A stretch of DNA of 64,000 bases from Serripes groenlandicus (GCA_031761405.1 JASEVX010000008.1:74692014-74756013); one strand, 5' to 3'; positions 43,490 through 55,736 are shown, numbered from the stretch's first letter. The notes: generated by a model not told the origin, from the sequence alone. Translations and numbers: made by a program.

Positions 43490-44530
43490 AATATTTCCTG
43501 AAGAATTTAGAGGGTCATTAAAGGAACATATACACATGATATCAGAGTTTCAATTTGTTGTCATCTTGCCACTTTTCTGATGTCACCTGGCCGCCATATT
43601 TTTTCAACAAATTAATTCTGCTTCAACACTTTTGAAGGGGGTTAACCAAGAAACAGTTCTACCAAATTATCTTGGAATAAGTCGTTTAAAGAGGAGGGGA
43701 AGTTTCCAGTTTGGTCGTTTCCTCCGCTTCTTGGTGGCGCAGCAGCCAGAGTTCTATATATATATATGTCAAAAATGTGAACAGTTTCGAAAGATGACTA
43801 TCAAAAGAAAACTACTATGAAGTTTGGTTAAAATTGGTCCAGTGGTTAAGGAGAAATCCTATGAAGCTAAAGGTTCAGTTTACTTCCTTTACCCATTTTC
43901 TGATGTCGCCTTGTGGCTTTGTTTGTTTAACCCTTTCCCTCAATGATATAACAATTCTGCAGCAGACGGCTTTGAACATATTTAGTCAACAAATAGAAAA
44001 TCTCTATAATTGAATGGATAACCTATGACTAAAAGTAGAAAACATTGTGTCAAAAGGAGAAATTGCTCGTTTTGAGCAATTTCTTCTTTTGTCACTATGT
44101 TTTCAAAAAGTCGTCTGCTGCAGAGGCGTCAGAAAGCGTCTATATGAGGGAAAGGGTTAACTAATCAATATAGCTTGAACAAATTTAAATAGAGGGTTAC
44201 TGAAAGAAAGATTTCTAATTTGAAATTAGTCTTAAACTTTCATAAGAATGAATTTAAAGAAGATTTTGTAAATTGCACCCCTTTTCTGATGCCGCCTTGT
44301 CGCCATGTTTTTCAACCAATTGTATGGATTGACCAAATTGTGTAAAGTGTCACCCAATGAACATTTCTACCAAGTTATCTTGGAATCAGACAAGTGTATT
44401 CGGAGGAGAATAGTTTTTAAAGTTTGGCCAATTCCCCCCACTCTGAATCCGCAGCAATCAAAGTTCTACATACAATTGGAGACATCGGTCAGTTATCTCC
44501 CTTTAATACTCTCTACATCTAGCTAGGTCA
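43490..44530 (+). repeat. Diverged dispersed repeat in two units, split by a MITE
   Basis: cttttctgatgtcacctggc ... tctaccaaattatcttggaa ... gttctatata recurs as cttttctgatgccgccttgt ... tctaccaagttatcttggaa ... gttctacata. The copies flank the MITE at 43927. Origin not identified. From 42995 to 43489 nothing is recognised. Confidence 0.7.
43927..44160 (-). mobile_element. TTAA-MITE, full length
   Basis: TTAA 43927-43930 and 44157-44160; intact arms and inner hairpin; inserted inside the 43490-44530 repeat. Confidence 0.9.
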
Positions 44531-45044
44531 TATCATTTGGTTTCCTCTGTTTTTATCATTGGTTTCTTTGCACTGGATGGTGCAGTTATAAATTGCATTT
44601 TCTTGGCCAACTGTTATTAGATTGATTAGTAATTCCACATCTGTTTTCTTTAAACACTGCTATGTAAATTTTTACTAACACATTTATGATTAATGTGTAC
44701 AGAGTAATTGCAATATCTCATTGCGAAATAGAGAAATAAGATAAAGGATTCCAACTAAAAGGACCTATCAACCATTTGGTCTTCCTTGGTCTTTATCTGA
44801 TAAGGGAGATAATATAATTATCACTAATGTCCCTAATTGAAATATATGAACAACTACGAAAGGGGACCAAATGTACATTCATGTAAACTTATGTTGTAAT
44901 TAGCTTATTGGTTTGAGAGGAGAAGTTGCTTGTAGGAAAAGGTGAATTACCGGACAAACAGACGACGAGGAGGATGACAACAGACGGTGAGTGATCACAA
45001 TAGCTCAACAGTATCTTGCAATTTACAATACAAAACAACATTGG
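44531..45044. other. No gene recognised
   Basis: AT-rich sequence without recognised repeats or coding exons. Confidence 0.5.
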
Positions 45045-45290
45045 ATCCAGATCCGACACGTTTACATTAATAGATCTTAACTTAGTTTAGATATAGATCA
45101 AATATACTGATTAGGATCCGACACATTACAGAACAAGATCTGATCAATTACAGAACAAGATCTGACACATTACAGAAACAAGATCTGACACATTACAGAA
45201 ACAAAATCTGTCACATTACAGAACAAGATCCAACATTTAACAGAACCAGATCCGACACCTTACAGAACCAGATCTGACACGTCGATACTG
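45045..45290. repeat. Short tandem repeat, about 22-bp units
   Basis: gatctgacacattacagaac and variants, about eight imperfect units. Confidence 0.8.
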
Positions 45291-45344
45291 ATCAAACAGC
45301 AATGATCTTTACACTGTAATTATAATTCAAACTGTAGTTTGTGT

Positions 45345-46565
45345 GTGTGGTGTTCTTCGCCGCTTCCAATAATTATTCAGTTATTTCACGACGTATCTTT
45401 GGTTAGTTTCCAGTACTACTGGTCCATTTATTCCGACACAAGGGAGTATGTCGTAATGCTAACACCACAGAGAGCGTATGTCGTAATGCTAACACCACAA
45501 CGGGAGTCTGTCGTAATGCTAACACTACAGAGGTAGTATGTCGTAATGCTAACACCACAAAGGGAGTATGTCGTAATGCTTACACCACAAAGGGAGTATG
45601 TCGTAATGCTAACACCACAAAGGGAGTATGTCGTAATGCTAACACCACAAAGGGAGTATGTCGTAATGCTAACACCACAAAGGGAGTAGGTCGTAATGCT
45701 AACACCACAAAGGGAGTGTGTCGTAATGCTAACACCACAAAGGGAGTGTGTCGTAATGCTAACACCACAAAGGGAGTAGGTCGTAATGCTAACACCACAA
45801 AGGAAGTGTGTCGTAATGCTAACACCACACTTCTAACTAACTACTGGTCTATTTATTCCGACACAAGAGAGTGTGTCGTAATGCTAACACCCCAGAGATA
45901 GTATGTGGTAATGCTAACACCACAAAGGAAGTGTGTCGTAATGCTAACACCATACTTCTAACTAACTACTGGTCTATTTATTCCGACACAAGAGAGTGTG
46001 TCGTAATGCTAACACCACAGAGGTAGTATGTCGTAATGCCAACACCACAAAGGGGTAGGTCGTAATGCTAACACCACAAAGGGAGTGTGTCGTAATGCTA
46101 ACACCACACTTCTAACTAACTACTGGTCTATTTATTCCGACACAAGAGAGTGTGTCGTAATGCTAACACCACAAAGGGAGTAGGTCGTAATGCTAACAAA
46201 ACAAAGGAAGTGTGTCGTAATGCTAACACCACACTTCTAACTAACTACTGGTCTATTTATTCCGACACAAGAGAGTATGTCGTAATGCTAACACCACAAA
46301 GGGAGTAGGTCGTAATGCTAACACCACAAAGGAAGTGTGTCGTAATGCTAACACCACAGAGGTAGTATGTCATAAGCCTAACACCACAAAGGAAGTGTGT
46401 CGTAAGGCTAACACCACAAAGGTAGTATGTCGTAACAGCACAATTATAAGCGCCAAGGAAGGAAAGCCTTGAAAGTATTCGGCATGATCCGGCCGGAGAT
46501 TGATCCTGTGACCTCTTGTACCCACGGTGGACACTCTTCCACTACACAATCAAAGCAGTACAGTG
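45345..46565 (-). mobile_element. Gly-like SINE swollen by an internal 30-bp minisatellite
   Basis: Minus-oriented SINE sequence lies on both sides: tail side cgccgcttccaataattatt, cagttatttcacgac, ccagtactactggtccattt; head side agcgccaaggaaggaaag and atgatccggccggagattga + tcctgtgacctc (the B-box region). The 1-kb array between (45440-46437) repeats gtcgtaatgctaacaccaca + aagggagtat. Confidence 0.85.
45440..46437 (-). repeat. 30-bp minisatellite with higher-order units
   Basis: About 31 units of 30 bp. A longer block (ttctaactaactactggtct, atttattccgacacaagaga) recurs near 45830, 45955, 46108 and 46225, so part of the flanking SINE was duplicated together with the small units. The minus-strand frames (VVLALRHTPF) are repeat artefacts. 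Confidence 0.92.
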
Positions 46566-48950
46566 GCTTACAGTTTAAAACAAAGGCAGTAAATCCATTT
46601 AATACTGTACTAAGAATATCAGAAGAATTATCCCCCTTGCTTAACACGATAGTATGGTATTTTCAAATTACAAATACATTGATATTTAATAAAAAATCAA
46701 AGCATATATTGACACATTTAGTGATTCGTTACAATGTCTTATTAATTCAAAGAACTTTGACTATATTAAACAATTGCCATTGTTGCATGTATGTTAAAAA
46801 CATTCTGTATATGACGATGGACATTTTATTCAAGTCGGATGTAAATTTCGTTCTGTTTAAGTTATAGGGTATAGGTACAAGGGACTGAACACCATAATGG
46901 TCCAAAATCGTTATATTATATACTTATTCGAATTAATCCAAAATACGTCTATATAAATGTAACGGAATGTTGTAGAAGGTCGTACAAGTCTTGTTTTTCA
47001 TTATTTCATAGGAAATAAGCAGTTAAAAAAACGTCCGCTCCGTGTTTTCCCGTTTAAAAATACCGTGGAATTTCCTCTTGCTCATTTGAATTTGTGGATT
47101 CAATGCGGCATTCTCTAACACATTCATGTATGCGTGAGTGTAAGGAACAACAACTCTGGGAAGGAGATTGTTTAATAATGTATTTTCCATTGTATTAATC
47201 TCGCCAACTCTAATCATTAGTCGCCGGGCAGAAGCCCGCGACTTCTATTTTTAATAGGTTTTCGGAAATCACATGGGAGGAGGGATTATTATTAGAAAGA
47301 AACACATTTAGATGTCTTGAACATATTACAATTGTGTTTGTTTACAAACACTAAGTATGACACATCTAAAATGAAATAAATATTCCGATGTTTTAGGTAT
47401 TTTCAGTTTCTTTATTTTGACTCGCATTTATGTTTTGTTGTTTTATTTACGAAGATAAAACAGTCCCTATTAGCTAGACTGGTATACTTTATTTTTACAC
47501 TATATACTACATGTACTCAAAAGGCGATAACTACAAACCTTTACGTCGCAGTCTAATTTGTTTACATACGCGCACCTGCTTGAAGCGTGACTCGCGAATA
47601 CCAACTGCGTAGATCAATCTCCTTTGCAGAGAGCCGTCTCTTTACACTCACTTACAAATAGTAAATCGTAGGTGATTTAAAATGTTTATTTGGTTCGAAA
47701 CAAATGAAGAAAAGAACAAACCGAGATAAAAACTAGTTTTAATAGAAAAATTACTTTGAACGAACTCTCTGCCTATAAAGAGAGTTTCAAGAACGACACC
47801 TCTGCGAATAAGAAAGAATCGGGTCTTTCGTACACAATTATTTCGTCCTTGACAATTTTAAATGTGTCATTTAATTCCCTAAAGGCATATTGCTTCCGAT
47901 CTGCATATTGTTATGGATCATTGACACAAGGGCGCTCATCATAATATAATTTTAAAACATGAGTAGTTTTGTTATTTTCATTATAAAAAAGGAAGGAAAG
48001 AATTAAAATAAATTAACATGTTGTAGGGCTCAGTTTATGTTCGAAATTAAGTTTAAATTATACAACAATTTCAATGAGATTTAACTGTTTAGTTGATATT
48101 ATATTTCGAATGTGGTCTAATTTATAAATATTGGACTACATTTCAACATTTGTTAAAGTATGATATAATTAGGATGCCAAGCTAATATCATTTTGAGAAA
48201 AAGAGAAAACTCAGCGATTTAACCCTTAACTCATTGTTTTAAAAGTATATTTTGCAAAGGTGTCCACTGTTGACTTTAATAGAGGAAAGGTAAAATGATG
48301 TGCTATTGCATGCAAATCCTAAATTGTCTGTTTTGTGGTTTTATTGAAAAATAATAAAATTCAAATATTCTGACAAACATCTTGAAAAGTGTATGAGGAA
48401 TTCACAAATCTTATAATTATTCCTTAATGAAAGCACTGTATACATACTAAGACTAATGATTGGCAAGATTTCTCATTTCCATTACTGTTTATGATCAATA
48501 ATTAGTTGGTTGTGTGTCTAGTCAACCTACTTTGGAATGGAGATTGATCATAAACAATGAAAGGCTTCAATTATCATTCACTTCGTTGACAAAACAATGT
48601 AAGTTATGATACATTTTCACTTGACCCCACCCCTGATGTTCCAATATGCCCCTCAGTTGATAACTGTTTATTCAACTACTATAATGTTAGTGTTATGCAT
48701 AACTGCACTATGGATATCCGGCGACATTGATGCATTGCATCAACTTTCTCTTGTAACTACGTATATTTATTATAACAGTTGTGTCCCTTGAATTACAATG
48801 TTTATCTTTGCCGCTATTGAATGCACCCCACACCATATGATATGCGTATGATTGAAGTGTAACTACGTGTAGAGGTAAACATTGTTACATTGCCAAGTTA
48901 ATACATTTCGATGCGTAAGGGGGTATCATACTTTGGAAAGACATCTAACG
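46566..48950. other. Longest stretch without a recognised element
   Basis: No coding exon with splice sites and no known family was identified. A small inverted repeat (ctgtttatgatcaataatta / gattgatcataaacaatg) lies at about 48483-48560, and other spacings look unique. Confidence 0.5.
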
Positions 48951-49079
48951 CTTTCCTACGGAAGCCCTGGAGGGACATTTGTAACTTATTAGTTGTATGT
49001 TATAATCTATTACTTATTATTTATTACTTGTAATTTATAACTTATTTTTCATCATATAGAAACCGATTTGAATATCGAT

Positions 49080-49355
49080 TTGATGGATTGGGGTTTAACG
49101 CCGTTTTTAACAATTTCTCAGTTATATTACGGCGGCCAGTTCACCTACTCATGCATTTCCTGGTTTTCTCACACCAGAACTCCACACAAAAATCTTCCCA
49201 AGCAACTGGCTGCTTTTCCACATAGACTTAGCCCATTGGTGGAAGACGAATGACGCATGTCGCATTGACCTTTGTCAATCGTCGGAAAGAAAGTTGGCCG
49301 AGCCGGGATTCGAACTCACAACCCCTGGATTGACAGCTCACGTCGCTACCGACTG
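49080..49355 (-). mobile_element. SINE, third type, nearly full
   Basis: Minus strand: ggttgtgagttcgaatcccg, body with tgggctaagtctatgtggaa, ccgccgtaatataactgaga, and acggcgttaaacccc. The head is cut at cagtcggtagcgac. Confidence 0.85.
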
Positions 49356-50084
49356 CGAATATCGATTTGAACATCAAGCCAGGTCGATATTCGGGATTAT
49401 GGTGATTATGTAGCTACGCGAATATCGATAAGAATATCTAGCCAGGTCGATATTCGGGAAAACGTAAATTCCGCCTTTAGAAGGGCAAATAACGATATGA
49501 ATCTCTATTTGAATATGGAGCCAGATCGATATCCCTGAAAACGGTTATTGCGTCATTAAATCATAAGTAATAAATATTAAGATATTAATTATAAATAATA
49601 AGTAACAATTTATAAGTTATAAGTTATAAATTATAAGTTATAAGTTATAAATTATAAGTTATAAATTATAAATTATAAGTTATAAATTATAAGTTATAAA
49701 TTATAAGTTATAAATTATAACTAAACAGTTATAAATCATAAGTAATAAGTTAAAAATTACAATGACATGAGAGGGAAGATCCGCGTAAGGAATAATTATG
49801 TTACTGTCTGGTCCAAATATATATATTTATCACATGACAGTACTTGTATCCGATCTAATATACCCATTGCCTATTTCTTTATATGTAACGTGTGTAATAT
49901 AATACGACCGAATCACTATTTTTGTATTCATCCGCGAATGTTTACAAAATGGCTGAGAACGTGTATCCTGCAAACACAAACGTGTGAGCATAAGTTATAA
50001 ATCATAAGTTATAACAAATAAATTAAAAGTAATAAGTAATAGTTTATAACAAACAAATAATAAGTAACAAATGTCCCTCCCTCC
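49356..50084 (+). repeat. Core duplication, copy A
   Basis: gcgaatatcgatttgaacat, ggattatggtgattatgtag, ttattgcgtcattaaatcat, an (aagttataaatt)n tract, tgtatccgatctaatatacc and aaaatggctgagaacgtgta. Copy B at 50256-50805 has the same order but lacks two internal segments. Confidence 0.88.
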
Positions 50085-50086
50085 AA

Positions 50087-50250
50087 GCAACTAGCTGCTT
50101 TTCCACATAGACTTAGCCCATTGGTGGAAGACGAATGACGCATGTCGCATTGACTTTCGTCAATCGTCGGAAAGAAAGTTGGCCGAGCCGGGATTCGAAC
50201 TCACAACCCCTGGATTGACAGCCCGCGTCGCTACCGACTGAGCTAGCGGG
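50087..50250 (-). mobile_element. SINE head and body fragment between the two core copies
   Basis: caagcaactagctgcttttc to gctaccgactgagctagcgg. The tail is missing, replaced by tccctccct. Confidence 0.82.
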
Positions 50251-50255
50251 CCCGG

Positions 50256-50805
50256 CAAATATCGATTTGAACATCAAGCCTGGTTGATATTCGGGATTAT
50301 GGTGATTATGTAGCTACGCGAATATCGATAAGAATATCTAGTCAGGTCAAATACCGATATGAATCTCAATTTGAATATGGAGCCAGGTCGATATCCCTGA
50401 AAATGGTTATTGCGTCATTAAATCATAAGTAATAAATAATAAATAATAAGTTACAATTTATAAGTTATAAGTTGTAAATTATAAGTTATAAGTTATAAAT
50501 TATAAGTTATAAATTATAAGTTATAAATTATAAGTAAACAGTTATAAATCATAAGTAATAAGTTAACAATTACAATCCGATCTAATATACCCATTGCGTA
50601 TTTCTTTATATGTAACGTGTGTAATATAACACTACCGAATCACTATTTTTGATTTCATCCGCGAATGTTTACAAAATGGCTGAGAACGTGTATCCTGTAA
50701 ACACAAACGTGTGAGCATAAGTTATAAATCATAAGTTATAACAAATAAATTAAAAGTAATAAGTAATAGTTAATAACAAACAAATAATAAGTTACAAATG
50801 TCCCT
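50256..50805 (+). repeat. Core duplication, copy B
   Basis: Same landmarks as copy A with shorter AT tract. The segment around ggtccaaatatatatattta is missing. Confidence 0.88.
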
Positions 50806-50825
50806 CCAGGGCTTCCGTACTTTCC

Positions 50826-51169
50826 GATACGCATACAATATTTGACGTTGGCTGCAGACGACTTTAACAAATATATGAACAATGCTTTTCATGTGTATTC
50901 AATAATGTATATATTCATTTGAAGAGAGTTTTCATAGTTTCGTCTCTAGATGATTTAAAAGAATGTCTGTCGCACATTTGTTGATTCTGGTCAATGTTAA
51001 AACAAGTAAAATGCAAGGTAACATCTAATGCATGATACGATAGGGATAAAGGTCAGTCCCAACCCCGTATTTGGTGAGTTCAAATGTTTAGTTCAAATTT
51101 ATAATTGAGCATGTGTTTGTTTGGTTGTTTTACAGCGTGTTATACTGTGTTTAAGTTATAACAAGGCAG
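50826..51169. other. Mostly unrecognised; possible decayed MITE
   Basis: gctgcagacgactttaacaa and attcaataatgtatatattc resemble TTAA-MITE pieces at 50855-50990. From about 51125 the sequence becomes SINE tail. Confidence 0.4.
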
Positions 51170-52232
51170 CCAGTTCACTTATCCATGTGTTTCAGTTATA
51201 CGACGGCGACCAGTTCACTTATCCAGTGTTCAGTTATACCACGGCGACCAGTTCACTTATCCATGTGTTTCAGTTATAACACGGTGACCAGTTCACTTAT
51301 CCAGTGTTTCAGTTATAACACGGCCATCAGTTCACTTATCCAGTGTTTCAGTTATAACACGGCCATCGATTCACTTATCCAGTGTTTCAGTTATAACACG
51401 CCCATCGGTTCACTTATCCAGTGTTTCAGTTATAACACGGCCATCGGTTCACTTATCCAGTGTTTCAGTTTTAACACGGCGACCAGTTCTCTTATCCATG
51501 TGTTTCAGTTATACCACGGCGATCAGTTCACTTATCCATGTGTTTCAGTTATACCACGGCGACCAGTTCACTTATCCATGTGTTTCAGTTATACCACGGC
51601 GACCAGTTCACTTATCCATGTGTTTCAGTTATAACACGGCGACCAGTTCACTTATCCATGTGTTTCAGTTATAACACGGCGATCAGTTCACTTATCCAGT
51701 GTTTCAGATATACCACGGCGACCAGTTCACTTATCCATGTGTTTCAGTTATAACACGGCGACCAGTTCACTTATCCATGTGTTTCAGTTATACCACGGCG
51801 ACCTGTTCACTTATCCAGTGCTTCAGTTATAACGTGGCGTCCAGTTCACTTATCCAGTGCTTCAGTAATAACGCGGCGACCAGTTCACTTATCCATGTGT
51901 TTCAGTTATACCGCGGCGACCAGTTCACTTATCCATGTGTTTCAGTTATAACACGGTGACCAGTTCAATTATCCATGTGTTTCAGTTATACCACGGCGAC
52001 CAGTTCACTTATCCAGTGTTTCAGTTATAACACGGCGACCAGTTCACTTATCCAGTGTTTCAGTTATACCACGGCGACCAGTTCACTTATCCATGTGTTT
52101 CAGTTATAACACGGCGACCAGTTCACTTATCCATGTGTTTCAGTTATAACACGGTGACCAGTTCAATTATCCATGTGTTTCAGTTATACCACGGCGACCA
52201 GTTCACTTATCCATGTGTTTCAGTTATACCAC
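51170..52232 (-). repeat. 39-40-bp minisatellite (about 27 units) derived from a SINE tail
   Basis: Units of gtttcagttataccacggcg + accagttcacttatccatgt. The unit is the SINE tail segment tttcagttatatcacggcga + cagttcacttattcatg. The left flank (ttttacagcgtgttatac, gtttaagttataacaaggca) is the outer SINE tail in minus orientation. Open frames (CFSYTTATSSLIH) are repeat artefacts. Confidence 0.93.
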
Positions 52233-52943
52233 GAGGGTTATAATACGGAGAACAGTTCCGTCCGGACGTATAGATTGTATGGTATACTTTTCACAGTGTA
52301 CGGAACATAGGTGAAAAAGTAAAAGCAGTGCTTTTGATTTTTTTCAGTCTCAATATGTTTAAAAAGTAGGTTGCAAATGTGACAAAAAAGCGTGATGAGT
52401 TTCTTTGACAAAAAGAACAAAATAATGATGAAATATATTTTACAGAAGCAAAAAACACACCTGCATTGACAGGGCCGGATTTGACCGGGATCTCCCACAA
52501 GGCGATCCAGTATGATTCCCACTCTACACCAACCTGCCACTTATTTCGACAGCGAAGTTTACAGACAGTTATACCTTTCATGCGAGTCGGCAATTCTCGG
52601 GATTTTCCGTAAAATGTATATATATCATCGGGCTTAACCCCTAGTTTTAAAACATTACAGAATGTTTTACTTGTTAAAATGACACAACGACTTGTTTTAT
52701 TATATGCGTTATGTTACTCGAATACGCCTCACAACCGTTATGAACCGAAATACACTTATGTTTTAGACAAATAAAACGATACAGACTCCATATATTCAAT
52801 ATCAAGAAAATTGAAAATGTTATATTTGTAATTATGTCTGCCGGAGGTGGCTTTAAGTCGGGTTCAATTGAGAAGGAATATAACCTGACTATTGCGGTCG
52901 AAATGTTGACCGAACAGACCCCCCTAAAACAAAAGTGTGTAGT
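52233..52943. other. No gene recognised
   Basis: Two overlapping minus-strand frames of 100 residues have no recognised motif or splice context. Confidence 0.5.
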
Positions 52944-53996
52944 ATGAGAGACGTAGGTAGATAAGAGGGATAAGCAACTCCACCTGTACACCTTTTATCT
53001 GGTTAAAATATCACATGGAGAAATAAAATTGTTAACAATTTCACATTTTGTAGCAAATAAAACTTTGAAGTCACATTTGGCACATACACAAAACATACAT
53101 ATTCTGAAAGCTTAAAATTTCAACTAAAGTTAGAGATACAATGAACAACTGGTGTGTCTTTGTATTTTGAATAATGACTGGTTTAAAAGACACAGATATT
53201 GTGATTTCTGAATTATATTAATTTTGTTCCAAAAATTGATGGACAGAACAGAGACCTAAATGTCTCGGACAGACATTATTCATAAGGATAACATATTATC
53301 AAAACGTGTAGTATATCAAAATATTTTTATCTACTGCAATAGAAGAATGTTTAGACTTCCAGGACATATCTTTGCTATCTTCATATCTTTAATAGTTTTT
53401 GAGTTTTACTTGATGGGACCTGGGACCACATAAACGTATTAGTGGCCCAGATGGGACAGGTGATATTTTAGTATACAACTTACTTGCTTATCCCAGGGAC
53501 GTAGATAAGAGGGATAAGTAACTAAACTGTATACTAAAATATCACCCGTGCCAACATTTGTAGCAAGTAAAACTAAAAAACTATTCAAGATATGAAAATA
53601 AAAAATAAAAATTCTAGAAGTTTAAACATTCTTCTATTGCAGTAGATAATTTTTTTTAATATACTACAGGTTTTGATAATATGTTATCCTTATGAAAAAT
53701 GTCAGTCTATTAATTTTTTGAAAAAAAAAATATAATTCAGAAATACCAATATCTGTGTCTTTTAAACCAGCCCGTGTTCAAAATCAAAGAAATTCCAGTT
53801 GTTCATTGTATCTCTAACTTTAGTTGAAATGCTAATCTTTCAGAATATGTTATGTTTTGTTTATGTGCCAAATGTGACTTCAAAGTTTTATTTGCTACAA
53901 AATGTAAAAATTTGGACAATTTTATTTCTATGTGTGATATTTTAACCAGATAAAAGGTGTACAGGTGAAGTTGCCTATCCCTCTTATCTATGTCCC
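52944..53996. mobile_element. 1.05-kb hairpin element with four copies of its terminal motif
   Basis: Left arm (agataagagggataagcaac, cacctgtacaccttttatct, cactttgaag-like interior) is inverted in the right arm (aaaaggtgtacaggtgaagt, tatccctcttatctatgtcc). At the centre (53460-53550) the same agataagagggataagtaac motif recurs in both orientations around tagtatac. Arms differ by many substitutions, so it is old. Confidence 0.8.
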
Positions 53997-55142
53997 TGGT
54001 AGTATTCAGTAATAGAGAACTACGTAGTATCAATGTCACTATTAGTATATGGACTGATTCCAGTCTAGATGTCGACGAGCGTCTCCGTAAATCGCCAACG
54101 AGCCCCGGCCTTCGTGCTAAAAATATGTTACAATACCGAGATGAAAACAAAACAAAAATAACTTCGCTTTCTCCTGATTTATTCTCCAAATAAATATTTA
54201 CCCGAGATTTTCGCCTACAATAGTTCAAGTCCAAAGAATTTTCAAAAAATATAATTTTGATTAAATATGAAAATATGAATATACAGCGTAACACACTCAA
54301 GACAGTTCATGTGGAGTCCCATGTGCCCTGTGGTAATTTTCTGATGACGTCATATCAAATATTGACATTTAGGCCCCGTTTCAAGGATAAATAAAACAAA
54401 TGAATGTTAAATTTAATAAAAATATTCAAATCTCAAAGATATTTTCCTATTTCTTCAACTTTTATTATTTATAACGGACCATACTTTAAATATTATAGCT
54501 CAAAATGCATTTTCGTGATCACAAAGCATTCAATTAAAAATATGTTTTAATTATGCCTTTATGCTAATCAGATCAAAATCAAAACATGGCGACTTCAGTG
54601 TACAAATGGTAGGTGGCAATTTATTTCATTTTATAAAATGCTGAATATATTCCTAATGGAAAAAGATCGCAGCAAAGAAACGAGATCACTAAATGGATAT
54701 AAATACTGTCTCATGAGTTGCACGCTTTTCGTTTATTGAAAACACCATATTGACACATGTTATGCAGTCATCGTCGATAGCATGTAATTGGCAATTTGAC
54801 ATGACATAAAACAGTCTGGGTGTTAAACTTTTGCCTTGGTACATCGACCGACTATTCGACAAAAGGCAACATCGTAGGGACTCCTTGGAATGGTCTGGCA
54901 CCGAGACTTTTCTCATAAGTACCTACGACTAAAGATACGACTACAGATTGGGACAATACGTGGTTTCATTTAGTCCTGGATAAAGTTGCTAATTACAGTT
55001 CCTTAATTACCCCCCTTAACTCTCATTAACCAAGCAGTGTCATTCCCAATAGGTCAATATATCTAGAAAATGGTTGGTTTTCATGTTCGAAAATCCTTAT
55101 TTGACCCTCTATATATGGTCCTGTGGCCAGTGTGAGAAAGTG
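53997..55142. other. No gene recognised
   Basis: AT-rich. A 165-residue minus-strand frame at 53803-54300 overlaps the hairpin's right arm and shows no known domain. Confidence 0.5.
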
Positions 55143-55372
55143 TTAACCCTTTCCCTCATATAGCCGCTTTCTGACACCTCCGCAGCAGACGGCGTTTTGA
55201 AAACATAGTGACAAAAGAAGAAATTGCACAAAACGTGCAATTTCTCCTTTTGCCACAATGTTTTCCACTTTTTGTCATAGGTTATCCATTCAATTATGGA
55301 GATATTCTATGTTTTGACAAAATATGTTCAAAGTCGTCTGCTGCAGAATTGTCGTATGAGGGAAAGGGTTAA
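55143..55372 (+). mobile_element. TTAA-MITE, full length
   Basis: TTAA 55143-55146 and 55369-55372; arms cgcagcagacgg and gtcgtctgctgcag; inner hairpin gaagaaattgcacaaaacgt. Confidence 0.92.
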
Positions 55373-55447
55373 GCATAACTTAATTGAGTTTAAAGGTTGA
55401 TATTATTGCACAATGACTTGTTTTAAAAACCTAGTCCTTCAAAAAAA

Positions 55448-55668
55448 GCCATTGCATATGCTCATTTTTCATTTTATTATTATCCTGCATACGTGTTGAC
55501 CAATAAATGACAGATGATAAAACGAGAAACCGAAAGTCTATATGATTTGGACTAGTTAACACCTAGTCTAAATAATTTAGACTTTCGCTATCTCGTTTTA
55601 ACTTCTGTTATTTATTTGGCATGCATATGCAGGATAATAACAATACGATAAATGAGCAAATGCGATGT
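55448..55668. mobile_element. Hairpin element
   Basis: gcatatgctcatttttcatt, attatcctgcatacgtg and gataaaacgagaaaccgaaa at the left are inverted at tttcgctatctcgttttaac, gcatatgcaggataat and gataaatgagcaaatgc. Confidence 0.8.
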
Positions 55669-55736
55669 CTTCCTATCACCGATTCACTAGTTAAAGCCTT
55701 AACATATGCATCGAGTCTTTCACAGAGTTAAGCCAT

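Larger units (their letters stand above)
48957..50819. mobile_element. Foldback-like element with 6-bp target duplication
   Basis: Ends tacggaagccctggaggg and ccctccagggcttccgta are inverse, and the match extends about 35 bp before entering AT-rich arms (aagttataaattat units). CTTTCC flanks both ends (48951-48956, 50820-50825). Inside are a SINE (49080-49355), a partial SINE (50087-50250) and a direct duplication of a roughly 550-730-bp core (49356-50084 and 50256-50805). The terminus TACGGAA and the 6-bp duplication match the element at 23720-24957. Confidence 0.85.

Noticed and set aside
46469..46867. 132-residue plus-strand frame as a gene
   Set aside because: It starts in the reversed SINE head and continues into AT-rich sequence with no motif.
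51185..51959. Ser/Thr-rich frames (CFSYTTATSSLI)
   Set aside because: Translate the SINE-tail minisatellite; no start context or splice sites.
53803..54300. 165-residue minus-strand frame as a gene
   Set aside because: Half lies in the right arm of a hairpin element; no recognisable domain or splice context.
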